Under the pieces are notes generated by a model. The model was not told the origin of the DNA. It ran no database searches and saw nothing but the letters and a program-made list of their open reading frames with translations. Made by a program: the position numbers and the translations under genes. Of a stretch of DNA of 64,000 nt, positions 6,644 through 15,271 are shown in pieces; position 1 is the stretch's first letter; every line of letters begins with the position of its first letter. This DNA comes from Sphingoaurantiacus capsulatus (lineage in GTDB: Bacteria; Pseudomonadota; Alphaproteobacteria; Sphingomonadales; Sphingomonadaceae), in contig NZ_JBHRXV010000011.1 of the NCBI RefSeq assembly GCF_042648405.1, positions 248,001 through 312,000 on the forward strand. The letters are read 5' to 3'.

Positions 6644-8378
6644 GGACGACGGCCCGGTTCGGCTCCGCCTTCACCGCCGTCGCGCCGGGCAGGCCGGGGA
6701 AGCGCGGCCACAGGCCCTGCGCCACCGCCTTCAGGCTTTCGGGCGCCGCACCGTTGCCGGCGCGCTGCTGGTACATCCAGTAGTTCCGCAGCACGACCTC
6801 GACGTAATGGCGCGTCTCGACGAACGGGATCGATTCGATGAACAGCAGCGGGTCACCCTTGTCGTTCAACGACGTGTTCCAGTTCTTCACCGACCCCGGC
6901 CCGGCGTTGTAGGCGGCGATCACCTTGGGCAGCAGCCCCTGCGTCCACGTCGAATCGCGCAGGCCTTCGAGGTAGCTCTGACCGAGCTCGATGTTGAACG
7001 AAGGGTCGGCGAGGCGGGCGGGGTCATGCGCTTCGCCCATCTCACGGCACAGATCCTTGGCGGTGCCGGGCATCAGCTGCATCAGCCCGCGCGCGCCGAC
7101 GCGCGAGGTGGCGTCGGTCTGGAAGTTCGATTCCTGCAGCGCGTGCGCGAACACCAGCGACGGGTCGACACGCCAGCCGCGATAGGGCGTCCACGCCGGG
7201 GCGGGGAAGCGCGCGGTCATCGGCGCTGAGGCGCCGGCGGGCGGGCGGTGCGCCAGCCAATATTGCGTGGCCGGCAGGTTGAGGCGGGCGGACAGGCGCA
7301 GCAGCGCTTCGTAATTGGCCGGATCGCCGGTGGCGGCGAGGTGCTTCAGCTCGCGGTCGGCCAGGCCGAGCTGGCCGATCTCGACCAGCGCCGCGGCACG
7401 GCGGGCGCCGCCGAGCTTCGCCAGATGGTTCCAGTCGGCCTGGATGAAGTCGGGCTCGGCCCAGTCGTTGGTCGACGTCTGGCCGAGCGTGTGCGCGGCG
7501 AGCAGGCCGTAGAAGCTGTCGCCGTAGCTGGCGGCGGTGCGGAGGCGCGCGCTCACTTCCTGCGGCTTGCCGCAGGCCATGAAGGCGCGGCTCGCCCAGA
7601 AGGCACCGGCGGCGCGCAGGTCGGCGCTGCCGCCGCGGCCCGCCACCTTGTCGAAATGCGCCGAGGCATCGACGCAATTGTCGGCGCGATAAGCCGCAAG
7701 GCCGGCCACCCAATTGCCCATCGCCGCCCATTCGCCGCTGCCGTCACCGGCGGCGGCGCCCATGCGTAGCGCGCCGGCATCGTCGCCATCGGTATAGTAA
7801 TTCCAGGCGATGCGCTGCGCCCATTCGCTGCGCGACGGCTCGACGACATCGGCGCTGCGGCTGCGCCACGCGGCTTCGGCGTCGGCAACGCGGTCGGCGG
7901 CGAGCAGCGGCTTGATGACCTGCGCCAGCGCCTGACCGGCGGCATCGGCGCGGGCCGAGCGGGGCGACATCGGCGCGGTGTAGGAGACGACGCGCATCGA
8001 GCGCGAAGCGGGGATCATCGGGAGATCGGTCGCCCCCGCGGCGCGCGCGGCGTCGGCGACGCGCTGCGACTGCGGCAGATCGGTGTGGGCGCGGGCAAAG
8101 TCGCCGAGCGTGGCGGCGCTGTTCTTGCGCTTGAGCAGCAGGCCCGCCTGCAGCAACGGGGTCAGCACGCCGGTCGGATGCGCGGCGATGGCGGCTTCGG
8201 CGGCGGCGGTGCGGCCGGCGTCGAGATCGCGGAACGCCTGCGTATAGGCGGCGCGCGATGCGGCATCGAGCTGCGCCGGCACCGCCTGCTGGGCGGCGGT
8301 GAAGCGCGCCGAGATCGCCTCCGCCTGCGCGGCGACGGGGGCGGCGGCGAGCAGCAGGGCGGTGACGAGCTTACGCAT
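6633..8378 (-). CDS. soluble lytic murein transglycosylase
   Basis: A 581-aa periplasmic enzyme that cleaves the MurNAc-GlcNAc bond with 1,6-anhydro product formation. It has a signal peptide (ends near AAPVAAQAEA), a long alpha-helical superhelical region like the U-domain of Slt70, and a C-terminal SLT goose-lysozyme-type domain. The catalytic Glu is E416 in HALQESNF, followed by SRVGARGLMQLMPGTAK, AYNAGPGSV and FVETRHYVEVVLRNY. The gene overlaps moaB downstream and starts just before the stop of the UDG-like gene, forming a compact minus-strand cluster. Confidence 0.93.
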   Translation of the reverse strand: MRKLVTALLLAAAPVAAQAEAISARFTAAQQAVPAQLDAASRAAYTQAFRDLDAGRTAAAEAAIAAHPTGVLTPLLQAGLLLKRKNSAATLGDFARAHTDLPQSQRVADAARAAGATDLPMIPASRSMRVVSYTAPMSPRSARADAAGQALAQVIKPLLAADRVADAEAAWRSRSADVVEPSRSEWAQRIAWNYYTDGDDAGALRMGAAAGDGSGEWAAMGNWVAGLAAYRADNCVDASAHFDKVAGRGGSADLRAAGAFWASRAFMACGKPQEVSARLRTAASYGDSFYGLLAAHTLGQTSTNDWAEPDFIQADWNHLAKLGGARRAAALVEIGQLGLADRELKHLAATGDPANYEALLRLSARLNLPATQYWLAHRPPAGASAPMTARFPAPAWTPYRGWRVDPSLVFAHALQESNFQTDATSRVGARGLMQLMPGTAKDLCREMGEAHDPARLADPSFNIELGQSYLEGLRDSTWTQGLLPKVIAAYNAGPGSVKNWNTSLNDKGDPLLFIESIPFVETRHYVEVVLRNYWMYQQRAGNGAAPESLKAVAQGLWPRFPGLPGATAVKAEPNRAVVRAD

Positions 8379-9141
8379 CGATCCTCGACTTGAAGGCCCG
8401 CAGGTCGGCCCAGGCCAGCGCCTTGGCGGCAGGCTGGCGGAGCAGATAGGCGGGATTGACGGTGATGAGGGTGGGCAGGGCTTTGCCGGCGATGGTCAGG
8501 TCTGTCCAGGTGCCGCGCAGCTTGGTGATCGCGACATCGGTTTCGACGAGCGCCTTGGTCGGCTTCTCACCCATCAGCAGCAGCGCGCGCGGGCGCGCCA
8601 TTTCGATATGGCGGCGCAGGATCAGCGTGCAGAGCCGCGTCTCCTCGGGCGACAGGCTGCCGCCGACCGAGCGCCACAGATAAAGATTGGTCAGATAGAC
8701 CGACGAACGGTCGCGGCCGATCGCCGCAAGCATGCGGTCGAGGAGTGCGCCCGAGGGGCCGGAGAAGGGCCGGCCGGTGCGGTCGTCGTCGGGCGCGGCG
8801 TCCTGGCCGATGATCATCACGCCCGAGGCGGGGTCGCCGTCGGCGAAGATCGGCTTGGCGCGGAGAGTGGCGGCGGCTTGTTTCAGCGCGTCGAGGCTGT
8901 CGGCGGCGAGGACGCGGCGCTCGACCTCGGCGCTGTCGGCCGAGGGAGGTGCCGGGCGTTCGGTGCGAGAAGCAGGGCGCTCGGCGCGCTTTTCGGCGGG
9001 CGCATCGATAACCGGCGGTGCGGGAGCGGCCAGCCACGGGTACGGGGCGTCACCGACGAGCGTATCGACGCCCGCTTCGACCAGCCACGACAGTGCTGAC
9101 AAGGCGTCGGCGCGCGACGCGGCAAGACCCCCAAGCCCCAT
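8371..9141 (-). CDS. uracil-DNA glycosylase family protein lacking Fe-S cysteines
   Basis: A 256-aa protein whose C-terminal ~170 residues follow the family 4 uracil-DNA glycosylase layout: PIFADGDPAS, VMIIGQDAAPDDDRTGRPFSGPSG, LLDRMLAAIG, VYLTNLYLWRS, ARPRALLLMG and NPAYLLRQPAAKALAWADL. It departs from active family members in several ways. Only one Cys is present (RLCTLI), so the [4Fe-4S] ligands are gone. The usual GEAPG is GQDAA, and HP(A/S)YLL is NPAYLL, losing the His. The N-terminal ~75 residues are Pro/Ala-rich and poorly conserved. DNA binding may persist, but classical uracil excision is doubtful. Confidence 0.82.
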   Translation of the reverse strand: MGLGGLAASRADALSALSWLVEAGVDTLVGDAPYPWLAAPAPPVIDAPAEKRAERPASRTERPAPPSADSAEVERRVLAADSLDALKQAAATLRAKPIFADGDPASGVMIIGQDAAPDDDRTGRPFSGPSGALLDRMLAAIGRDRSSVYLTNLYLWRSVGGSLSPEETRLCTLILRRHIEMARPRALLLMGEKPTKALVETDVAITKLRGTWTDLTIAGKALPTLITVNPAYLLRQPAAKALAWADLRAFKSRIDA

Positions 9142-9261
9142 CCGGCCAACCTCTCCGGGCCGTTGGCACTGGTCAACTGTAGAGGCGGTTCGTATGTGTC
9201 GAGTGATGGCATAGACGCGACGGGCCGTTGTGAGGGGTCCGGAAGGGAGAGGGCGCGGCGA

Positions 9262-10917
9262 ATGACTGAACGTGAATCGATGGCCTATGACGTGGTGATA
9301 GTCGGCGGAGGCCCCGCCGGTCTGGCCGCCGCCATTCGCCTGAAGCAGCTCGGCACCGAGCAAGGCCATGAGATCGCGGTGTGCGTCCTCGAAAAGGGCT
9401 CGGAGATCGGCGCGCACATCCTGTCGGGCGCGGTCGTCGACCCCAAGGCGCTCGACGAGCTGATCCCCGACTGGCGCGACCGCGACTGCCCGATGGCGCA
9501 GACGCCGGTGACGGAAAACCATCACTGGGTGCTGACCGAGGGCAACAAGATCGAGTTCCCGCACTTCCTGCTGCCGCCGTTCATGCACAATGAGGGCTGC
9601 TACACCGGCAGCCTCGGCAGCTTCTGCCGCTGGCTCGCGGGGCAGGCCGAGATGCTCGGCGTCGAGATATTCCCCGGCTTTGCTGCCGCCGAGGTGCTGT
9701 TCAACGACGACGGCTCGGTCAAGGGCGTCGCGACCGGCGACATGGGCGTGCTGCGCGACGGCACCCATGGCCATGCCTATCAGCCGGGCATGGAGCTGCA
9801 CGCGAAATACACCTTCTTTGCCGAGGGCGTGCGCGGCCATCTGTCGAAGCAGCTGATCCGCCATTTCGACCTCGCCAAGGATTCGGACCCGCAGGTCTAC
9901 GGCATCGGCATCAAGGAGCTGTGGGACATCGACCCGGCGAAGCATGTGCCAGGCCGCGTCATCCACACGCAGGGCTGGCCGCTGACCGACGCGTGGGGCG
10001 GCGGCTTCCTCTATCATCAGGCGAACGGCCAGGTGGCGCTCGGCTTCGTCACCGCGCTTTCCTACAAGAACCCCTATCTGGAGCCGTTCCAGGAGATGCA
10101 GCGCTGGAAGCTGCACCCGGCAATCCGCGAGATTCTCGAGGGCGGCCGTCGCGTGTCCTACGGCGCGCGCGCGATCAACGAGGGCGGCTTGCAATCGGTG
10201 CCGAAGCTGACCTTCCCGGGCGGCGCGCTGATCGGCTGCTCGGCGGGCTTCGTCAACGTGCCGCGCATCAAGGGCAGCCACACCGCGATGAAGACCGGCA
10301 TGATGGCGGCCGAGGCCGCCTTCGCGGCGGTGAAGGGCGGGTCGGAAGGCCGCGACGAGCTGGGCGCCTATGAGGCCGCCTATCAGGACTCGTGGGTGAG
10401 GAAGGAGCTGGAGAAGGTCCGCAACGCCGAGCCGTCGGTGGCGAAGTTCGGCGGCTTCTTCGGCACGCTCTATTCGGGCATCGACCTCTGGGCGCATCAC
10501 CTCGGCATCAAGCTGCCGTGGACGTTCAAGCATCACGCCGACAATGAGCAGCTGTGGCGCAAGGAACATTGCCACCCGATCGCCTATCCGAAGCCCGATG
10601 GCGTCATCACCTTCGACAAGCTGTCCTCGGTGTTCCTGTCGAACACCAATCACGAGGAGGATCAGCCGATCCACCTCACCCTGAAGGACGCCGACATTCC
10701 GATCGCCGTGAATCTCGCGCTCTACGACGCGCCGGAGCAGCGCTACTGCCCGGCGGGCGTCTATGAGATCGTGGGACGCGACGAGGGCAATCCCCGTCTA
10801 CAGATCAACGCGCAGAACTGCGTCCACTGCAAGACCTGCGACATCAAGGACCCGACGCAGAACATCAACTGGGTGGTTCCCGAGGGCGGAGGCGGCCCCA
10901 ACTACCCGAATATGTAA
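9262..10917 (+). CDS. electron transfer flavoprotein-ubiquinone oxidoreductase
   Basis: A 551-aa ETF-QO that passes electrons from acyl-CoA dehydrogenases via ETF to ubiquinone at the inner membrane. The N-terminal FAD dinucleotide motif is VVIVGGGPAGLAAAIRL. The middle holds the GxxAxGxxRG-like quinone/FAD elements (FAEGVRGHLSKQLI). The C-terminal ferredoxin-like part supplies four Cys ligands: YCPAG and CVHCKTC, followed by DPTQNINWVVPEGGGGP. The length matches the family. Start ATG at 9262 is upstream of an in-frame ATG seven codons later, either of which is possible. The glutaryl-CoA dehydrogenase gene 2.6 kb downstream is a plausible electron source. Confidence 0.95.
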   Translation: MTERESMAYDVVIVGGGPAGLAAAIRLKQLGTEQGHEIAVCVLEKGSEIGAHILSGAVVDPKALDELIPDWRDRDCPMAQTPVTENHHWVLTEGNKIEFPHFLLPPFMHNEGCYTGSLGSFCRWLAGQAEMLGVEIFPGFAAAEVLFNDDGSVKGVATGDMGVLRDGTHGHAYQPGMELHAKYTFFAEGVRGHLSKQLIRHFDLAKDSDPQVYGIGIKELWDIDPAKHVPGRVIHTQGWPLTDAWGGGFLYHQANGQVALGFVTALSYKNPYLEPFQEMQRWKLHPAIREILEGGRRVSYGARAINEGGLQSVPKLTFPGGALIGCSAGFVNVPRIKGSHTAMKTGMMAAEAAFAAVKGGSEGRDELGAYEAAYQDSWVRKELEKVRNAEPSVAKFGGFFGTLYSGIDLWAHHLGIKLPWTFKHHADNEQLWRKEHCHPIAYPKPDGVITFDKLSSVFLSNTNHEEDQPIHLTLKDADIPIAVNLALYDAPEQRYCPAGVYEIVGRDEGNPRLQINAQNCVHCKTCDIKDPTQNINWVVPEGGGGPNYPNM

Positions 10918-10935
10918 GCGTCCAGAGGAGCAAGC

Positions 10936-12612
10936 ATGCGCCAGTTGAAGCGTTTCGCCGTCGTCGCCCTGTTGCTGGGCGGCACCGCCGCGCAGGCGAC
11001 GATCCTCGACAGCTATCGGTCGGGCCTGCACGACTATGTGCAGGGCCGCCACGCCTGGTCCGACGACGAACTGGGCCGCGCCTCGGGCTATTTCGCCGGC
11101 GCGCTGTCGCATGCCCCCGACGATCCCGTGCTGCTGCGCCGCACCTTCGATCTCGCGCTCGCCGCCGGCGATCAGGCGATGGCAATGAAGCTGGCGCCGC
11201 GCATCGCCAAGAACGAGCGCTACGACACGACCATCGCGCTGCTCCAGGTTGCCGACGCCCTGCAGAAGAAGAATTGGAAGGGCCTCGACGCGGCGCGTCA
11301 GCAGCTGTCCGACGCCGGCTTCGCCGGCTTCGCCGCGCCGGTGATCGAGGCGTGGACCCTGGAAGCGCGCGGCAAGACCAAGGCGGCGCTCGCCAAGCTC
11401 GATCCGGCCTCGCAGGAGGGCTTTGCCAAAGCCTACCTCACCGAGCATCGCGCGCATCTGCTCAGCGCCGACAAGCAGTGGGACGGGGCCGCGGCGCTCT
11501 ACGAGACCTTGCTGGCGGGCGAGGGCGCCTCGGTGACGCGCATCCGCCTCGCCGCCGCCACCGCGCTGCAGAAGGCGAAGCGCGGGGACGACGCACGCAA
11601 GGTGCTGGAAGCCGGCGCCCGCGATCCGGTGATCGCCGCGGCACTGGCGCGCTTCAACGCCGGCGAGCCGTTGAAGGGCGGCGTCACCGCGCCGCGCGAC
11701 GGCATTTCGGAGCTGTTCGCGCGCATGGCCGCCGACCTGTCGCGCGAGCGGCCGATCCCGATCGCGCTGGTGCTGGCGCGGCTGTCGACCTTCCTGACGC
11801 CCGAGAACGGCGAATCCTGGCTGGTCACTGGCGATGTGCTGGCGCGCAGCGGCCAATATGACGCCGCGCTGACCGCGCTCGACCATATCAAGCCGACCGA
11901 TACCATCGGCTCGCTCGCCCGCGCCCGCCGCGCCGGCATCCTGCTCGAAACCGACCGCGCGCCGCAGTCGGTGGCGCTGCTCGAAGCCGCGGCGAAGGTG
12001 CCCGAGGCGTCGCTGGAGGATTGGTCGCGCCTCGGCGAGGCCTATCAGCGCACCGAGCGCTTCGCCGATTCCGCCAAGGCCTATGACAAGGCGCTGGCGA
12101 TGGCGAAGACCGACACGCCCGACCTGTGGACGCTCTATTTCTCGCGTGGCGCGGCGCATGAGCGCGCCGGCAACTGGCCGCAGGCGGAGGGCGATCTTCG
12201 TCAGGCGCTGAAGCTGGCGCCGAAGGAAGCCGCCGTCCTCAACTATCTCGGCTATGCGCTGCTCGATCGCGGCGAGCGGCTGCCCGAGGCGACGACGCTG
12301 ATCGAGCAGGCGGTCGAACTGCGGCCCGACGACGGGCATATCGTCGACTCGCTCGGCTGGGCGCATTTCGTCGCCGGCCGCTATGACAAGGCGGTCGAGC
12401 TGCTCGAGCGCGCGGTCGCCGACGTGCCCGACGACGCCACGATCAACGAGCATCTCGGCGACGCCTATTGGAAGGTCGGCCGCCATGTCGAGGCACGCTT
12501 CCGCTGGAAGGCGTCGCTCGAAGGCGAGCCGGCCGACGACGCGCGCAAGCGGGTGCTGGCGAAGCTCGACTATGGCCTCGACCGCGCCGCGCTGGCCGCC
12601 CGCCAGCCGTGA
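10936..12612 (+). CDS. exported TPR-repeat protein
   Basis: A 558-aa protein with a signal peptide (RFAVVALLLGGTAAQA) and many tetratricopeptide-type helical repeats. The clearest are in the C-terminal half: WSRLGEAYQRTERFADSAKAY, FSRGAAHERAGNWPQAEGDL, NYLGYALLDRGERLPEATTL, DSLGWAHFVAGRYDKAVELL and EHLGDAYWKVGRHVEARFRW. It is likely a periplasmic scaffold. It follows the ETF-QO gene by 18 bases with AGAGGAG before the ATG and overlaps ispE by GTGA, so it is the middle gene of an operon. No specific partner can be read from the sequence. Confidence 0.88.
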   Translation: MRQLKRFAVVALLLGGTAAQATILDSYRSGLHDYVQGRHAWSDDELGRASGYFAGALSHAPDDPVLLRRTFDLALAAGDQAMAMKLAPRIAKNERYDTTIALLQVADALQKKNWKGLDAARQQLSDAGFAGFAAPVIEAWTLEARGKTKAALAKLDPASQEGFAKAYLTEHRAHLLSADKQWDGAAALYETLLAGEGASVTRIRLAAATALQKAKRGDDARKVLEAGARDPVIAAALARFNAGEPLKGGVTAPRDGISELFARMAADLSRERPIPIALVLARLSTFLTPENGESWLVTGDVLARSGQYDAALTALDHIKPTDTIGSLARARRAGILLETDRAPQSVALLEAAAKVPEASLEDWSRLGEAYQRTERFADSAKAYDKALAMAKTDTPDLWTLYFSRGAAHERAGNWPQAEGDLRQALKLAPKEAAVLNYLGYALLDRGERLPEATTLIEQAVELRPDDGHIVDSLGWAHFVAGRYDKAVELLERAVADVPDDATINEHLGDAYWKVGRHVEARFRWKASLEGEPADDARKRVLAKLDYGLDRAALAARQP

Positions 12613-13442
12613 GGCTGGACGATATCGGGTTCGCCAAGCTCAACCTCGCGCTGCACGTCCGGCGGCGGCGCGCGGACGGCTATCATGACCTCGAAACCAT
12701 TTTCGCCTTCACCGAGCTGGGCGATGCGCTGAGCGTCGCGCCGGCCGAGACGCTGAGCCTGACGCTTGCCGGTGACTTTGCCGGCGCGGTGCCGCCGGGG
12801 CCGGACAATCTGGTGCTGCGCGCCGCTCAGGCGCTCGACGACGGGCAGGGACGGGGGGCGGCGATCACGCTGGAGAAGCGCCTGCCGATCGCGGCGGGGC
12901 TGGGCGGTGGTTCGGCCGACGCGGCGGCGACCCTGCGGTTGCTCAACCGGCTGTGGAATCTCGATCTGCCGCTCGGCCGTCTCGCCGAGATCGGCGCGAC
13001 GCTTGGCGCCGATGTCGCCGCCTGCGTCCACAGCCGCACCTTGCGCGGGGAGGGGAGGGGCGAGGCGCTCGCCGGCCTCGACGATGCCGGTCTGGCGGGC
13101 ACCGCGGTCATCCTCGTCAATCCGCGCGTCGCGGTGCCGACACCGGCGGTGTTCGCGCGCTGGGACGGCGAGGATCGTGGGCCGCTCGCCGAGGGCGATC
13201 CGATCGCTACCGCCGCCGCCGGGCGCAACGACCTCGAACCGCCGGCGCTGACCCTCGCGCCGGTGATCGGCAAGGTGCTCGATGCGCTGTCGGGCGTGAA
13301 GGGCGCGCAGCTGGTGCGCATGTCGGGGTCAGGCGCGACCTGTTTTGCGCTTGTGGCCTCGGATTCGGCGGCCGAAGCCGGTGCCGAAGCGATTTCGAGC
13401 GCGAATCCGGGCTGGTGGGTGGCCGCAACCCGCCTTCGCTAG
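12609..13442 (+). CDS. ispE: 4-diphosphocytidyl-2-C-methyl-D-erythritol kinase
   Basis: A 277-aa GHMP kinase of the MEP isoprenoid pathway that phosphorylates CDP-ME. Visible motifs are FAKLNLALHVRRRRADGYHDLET at the N-terminus (catalytic Lys and substrate contacts), the ATP-binding loop LPIAAGLGGGSADAAATLR, DVAACVHSRT, and the C-terminal GHMP motif VRMSGSGATCFAL. The GTG start overlaps the TGA of the TPR gene (GTGA), which indicates translational coupling and fits the family N-terminus. It is the third gene of the ETF-QO/TPR/ispE operon. Confidence 0.95.
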   Translation: MRLDDIGFAKLNLALHVRRRRADGYHDLETIFAFTELGDALSVAPAETLSLTLAGDFAGAVPPGPDNLVLRAAQALDDGQGRGAAITLEKRLPIAAGLGGGSADAAATLRLLNRLWNLDLPLGRLAEIGATLGADVAACVHSRTLRGEGRGEALAGLDDAGLAGTAVILVNPRVAVPTPAVFARWDGEDRGPLAEGDPIATAAAGRNDLEPPALTLAPVIGKVLDALSGVKGAQLVRMSGSGATCFALVASDSAAEAGAEAISSANPGWWVAATRLR

Positions 13443-13506
13443 CCTTTCGGGCCGCGAAACGATGTCCTATACGGCGCGGCAAGCAACAAATGAGCGAAGG
13501 ATCATC

Positions 13507-14694
13507 ATGGGCGCGTCCGCTTCCTGGCCGAAGTTCAACTGGGAGGACCCGCTTCTCCTCGACCGGAGCCTGACCGAGGAAGAGCGGATGGTGCGCGACA
13601 GCGCGCGCGCCTTCGCCGACGAGCATCTGATGCCGATCGTGAAGGGCGCCAACCGCCACGAGACCTATGACCGCGAGCTGATGCGCCGCTTCGGCGAAGC
13701 CGGGCTGCTCGGCCCGACCATCGAGGGCTATGGCTGCGCCGGCACCAGCTACGTCGCCTATGGCCTGATCGCCCGCGAGGTCGAGCGCGCCGATTCGGCC
13801 TATCGCTCGGCGATGTCGGTGCAGTCGTCGCTCGTCATGTATCCGATCTGGGCCTACGGCACCGAGGAGCAGCGCCAGCGCTATCTGCCGAAGCTCGCCA
13901 GCGGCGAATGGGTCGGCTCGTTCGGCCTGACCGAACCCGACGCCGGTTCGGACCCCGGCAGCATGAAGACGCGGGCGAAGAAGACCGCCGACGGCTATGT
14001 GCTCAACGGCTCGAAGATGTGGATCACCAGCTCGCCGATCGCCGACGTGCTGGTCGTCTGGGCGAAGTGCGACGATGAGGCGATCCGCGGCTTCGTCGTC
14101 GAGCGCGGCGACAAGGGGCTGTCGACCGCGAAGATCGACGGCAAATTCTCGCTTCGTGCCTGGGTGACCGGCGAGATATCGCTGGTGGACGTGCATCTGC
14201 CCGAAGGCCGGCTGCTGCCCAACGTCAAGGGGCTGAGCGGGCCGTTCGGCTGCCTCAACAACGCCCGCTACGGCATCGCCTGGGGTGCGATGGGCGCCGC
14301 CGAATTCTGCTGGCACGCCGCGCGCCAGTACGGCCTTGATCGCAAGCAGTTCGGTCGGCCGCTGGCGCAGACGCAGCTGTTCCAGAAGAAGCTCGCCGAT
14401 ATGCAGACCGAGATCACGCTCGGGCTGACGGCGGCGTTGGCGGCGGGGCGGCTGATGGACAGCCACGACCTCGCGCCCGAGGCGATCAGCCTTTTAAAGC
14501 GCAACAATTGCGGCAAGGCGCTCGATATCGCGCGGCAGGCGCGCGACATGCACGGCGGCAACGGCATCTCGGACGAATATCATGTCATCCGCCACGCCAT
14601 GAACCTCGAGGCGGTGAACACCTATGAGGGCACCCATGACGTCCATGCGCTGATCCTCGGGCGGGCGCAGACGGGGTTACACGCCTTCTTCTAA
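13507..14694 (+). CDS. gcdH: glutaryl-CoA dehydrogenase-type acyl-CoA dehydrogenase
   Basis: A 395-aa flavoprotein that oxidises and decarboxylates glutaryl-CoA to crotonyl-CoA in lysine/tryptophan degradation, delivering electrons to ETF. The N-terminal FNWEDPLLLDRSLTEEERM, VGSFGLTEPDAGSDPG, KMWITSSPIADVLVVWAK and the C-terminal NTYEGTHDVHALILGRAQTG match GCDH. The catalytic base is E374 in the YEGTHDVH motif, and the FGCLNNARYGIAWGAMGAAE segment separates it from straight-chain dehydrogenases. GAAGGA lies upstream of the chosen ATG; an in-frame ATG 45 bases earlier is less likely. Confidence 0.92.
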   Translation: MGASASWPKFNWEDPLLLDRSLTEEERMVRDSARAFADEHLMPIVKGANRHETYDRELMRRFGEAGLLGPTIEGYGCAGTSYVAYGLIAREVERADSAYRSAMSVQSSLVMYPIWAYGTEEQRQRYLPKLASGEWVGSFGLTEPDAGSDPGSMKTRAKKTADGYVLNGSKMWITSSPIADVLVVWAKCDDEAIRGFVVERGDKGLSTAKIDGKFSLRAWVTGEISLVDVHLPEGRLLPNVKGLSGPFGCLNNARYGIAWGAMGAAEFCWHAARQYGLDRKQFGRPLAQTQLFQKKLADMQTEITLGLTAALAAGRLMDSHDLAPEAISLLKRNNCGKALDIARQARDMHGGNGISDEYHVIRHAMNLEAVNTYEGTHDVHALILGRAQTGLHAFF

Positions 14695-14881
14695 AGCCTC
14701 TCCAAACCAAGGGTAGGCGGCGCTGCTGCATTGCAGCATAACGCACGCTGCTGTGCAAACCGCGTGGCACTCAGAAACCGCTTGACGCGCGACTGAGTGC
14801 TACTTAAAAGCACGAGTCATATAGTTTCGAGCGTAACTCAGTAGAGCGGCCGGGCGCCGCAAACTTGGCAAGGAGACTCCC
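14695..14881. promoter_or_regulatory. promoter region of the Ala-rich exported protein gene
   Basis: This 187-base gap contains a candidate sigma-70 promoter: -35 TTGACG at 14782-14787 and an AT-rich -10 (TTAAAA, 14804-14809) with 16 bases between. The palindrome TGCTGCATTGCAGCA lies at 14723-14737. The following start codon has AAGGAGA 8-9 bases before it. The gene behind it therefore appears to be an independent, well-initiated transcription unit. Confidence 0.4.
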
Positions 14882-15166
14882 ATGCGCAACCTTCTGATCG
14901 CCGCCGCGACCGCCGGCCTGTTCCTCGCTGCTGCCCCGGCTTCGGCCGACGAGACCTGCGCCGCGAGCCCGTCGGCCCTCCGTACCGCTGCCAGCACCTC
15001 GGCTGATGCTGCGGCCGCGAAGAAGGCCCTCGGCTTCGTCGCCATCGGCGAGAAGCTGTGCGACGCCGGCGCCGACCGCGCCGCGGGCAAGAAGTTCGCT
15101 GCCGCCGCCAAGGCGCTCAATGTCGACCTCGCGTCGCTGACGCCGGCTGCTGCTGCCGCCAAATAA
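14882..15166 (+). CDS. small alanine-rich exported protein
   Basis: A 94-aa protein with a clear Sec signal peptide (RNLLIAAATAGLFLAAAPASA, cleavage before DETC). Alanine makes up 36 of 94 residues. The mature part has two cysteines (DETC and KLC) about 31 residues apart, which could form a disulphide in the periplasm, and an amphipathic Ala/Lys helical tail. The family is unrecognised. It has its own promoter, a strong AAGGAG ribosome-binding site and a good rho-independent terminator, suggesting high expression as a monocistronic unit. Confidence 0.8.
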   Translation: MRNLLIAAATAGLFLAAAPASADETCAASPSALRTAASTSADAAAAKKALGFVAIGEKLCDAGADRAAGKKFAAAAKALNVDLASLTPAAAAAK

Positions 15167-15194
15167 GCTTCTCCCCTCCCCAGGGGATCTCTGC

Positions 15195-15231
15195 CGGCCG
15201 CGCTTCCTCCCTCGGAAGCGCGGCCGTTTTT
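15195..15231 (+). terminator. rho-independent terminator
   Basis: A 13-bp perfect stem (CGGCCGCGCTTCC with GGAAGCGCGGCCG), a 6-base loop and five T residues lie 28 bases after the stop of the Ala-rich protein gene. Confidence 0.9.
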
Positions 15232-15271
15232 CGTTTGTTTGCCGTGTCCCGCCGCCGCTAAGACGAGGGGC

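Noticed and set aside
8371..10674. Very long minus-strand open frame spanning the UDG-like gene and the region opposite ETF-QO
   Set aside because: Only the part up to 9141 shows family motifs. The rest is the antisense of ETF-QO, a strong known gene; long antisense frames are common in GC-rich DNA.
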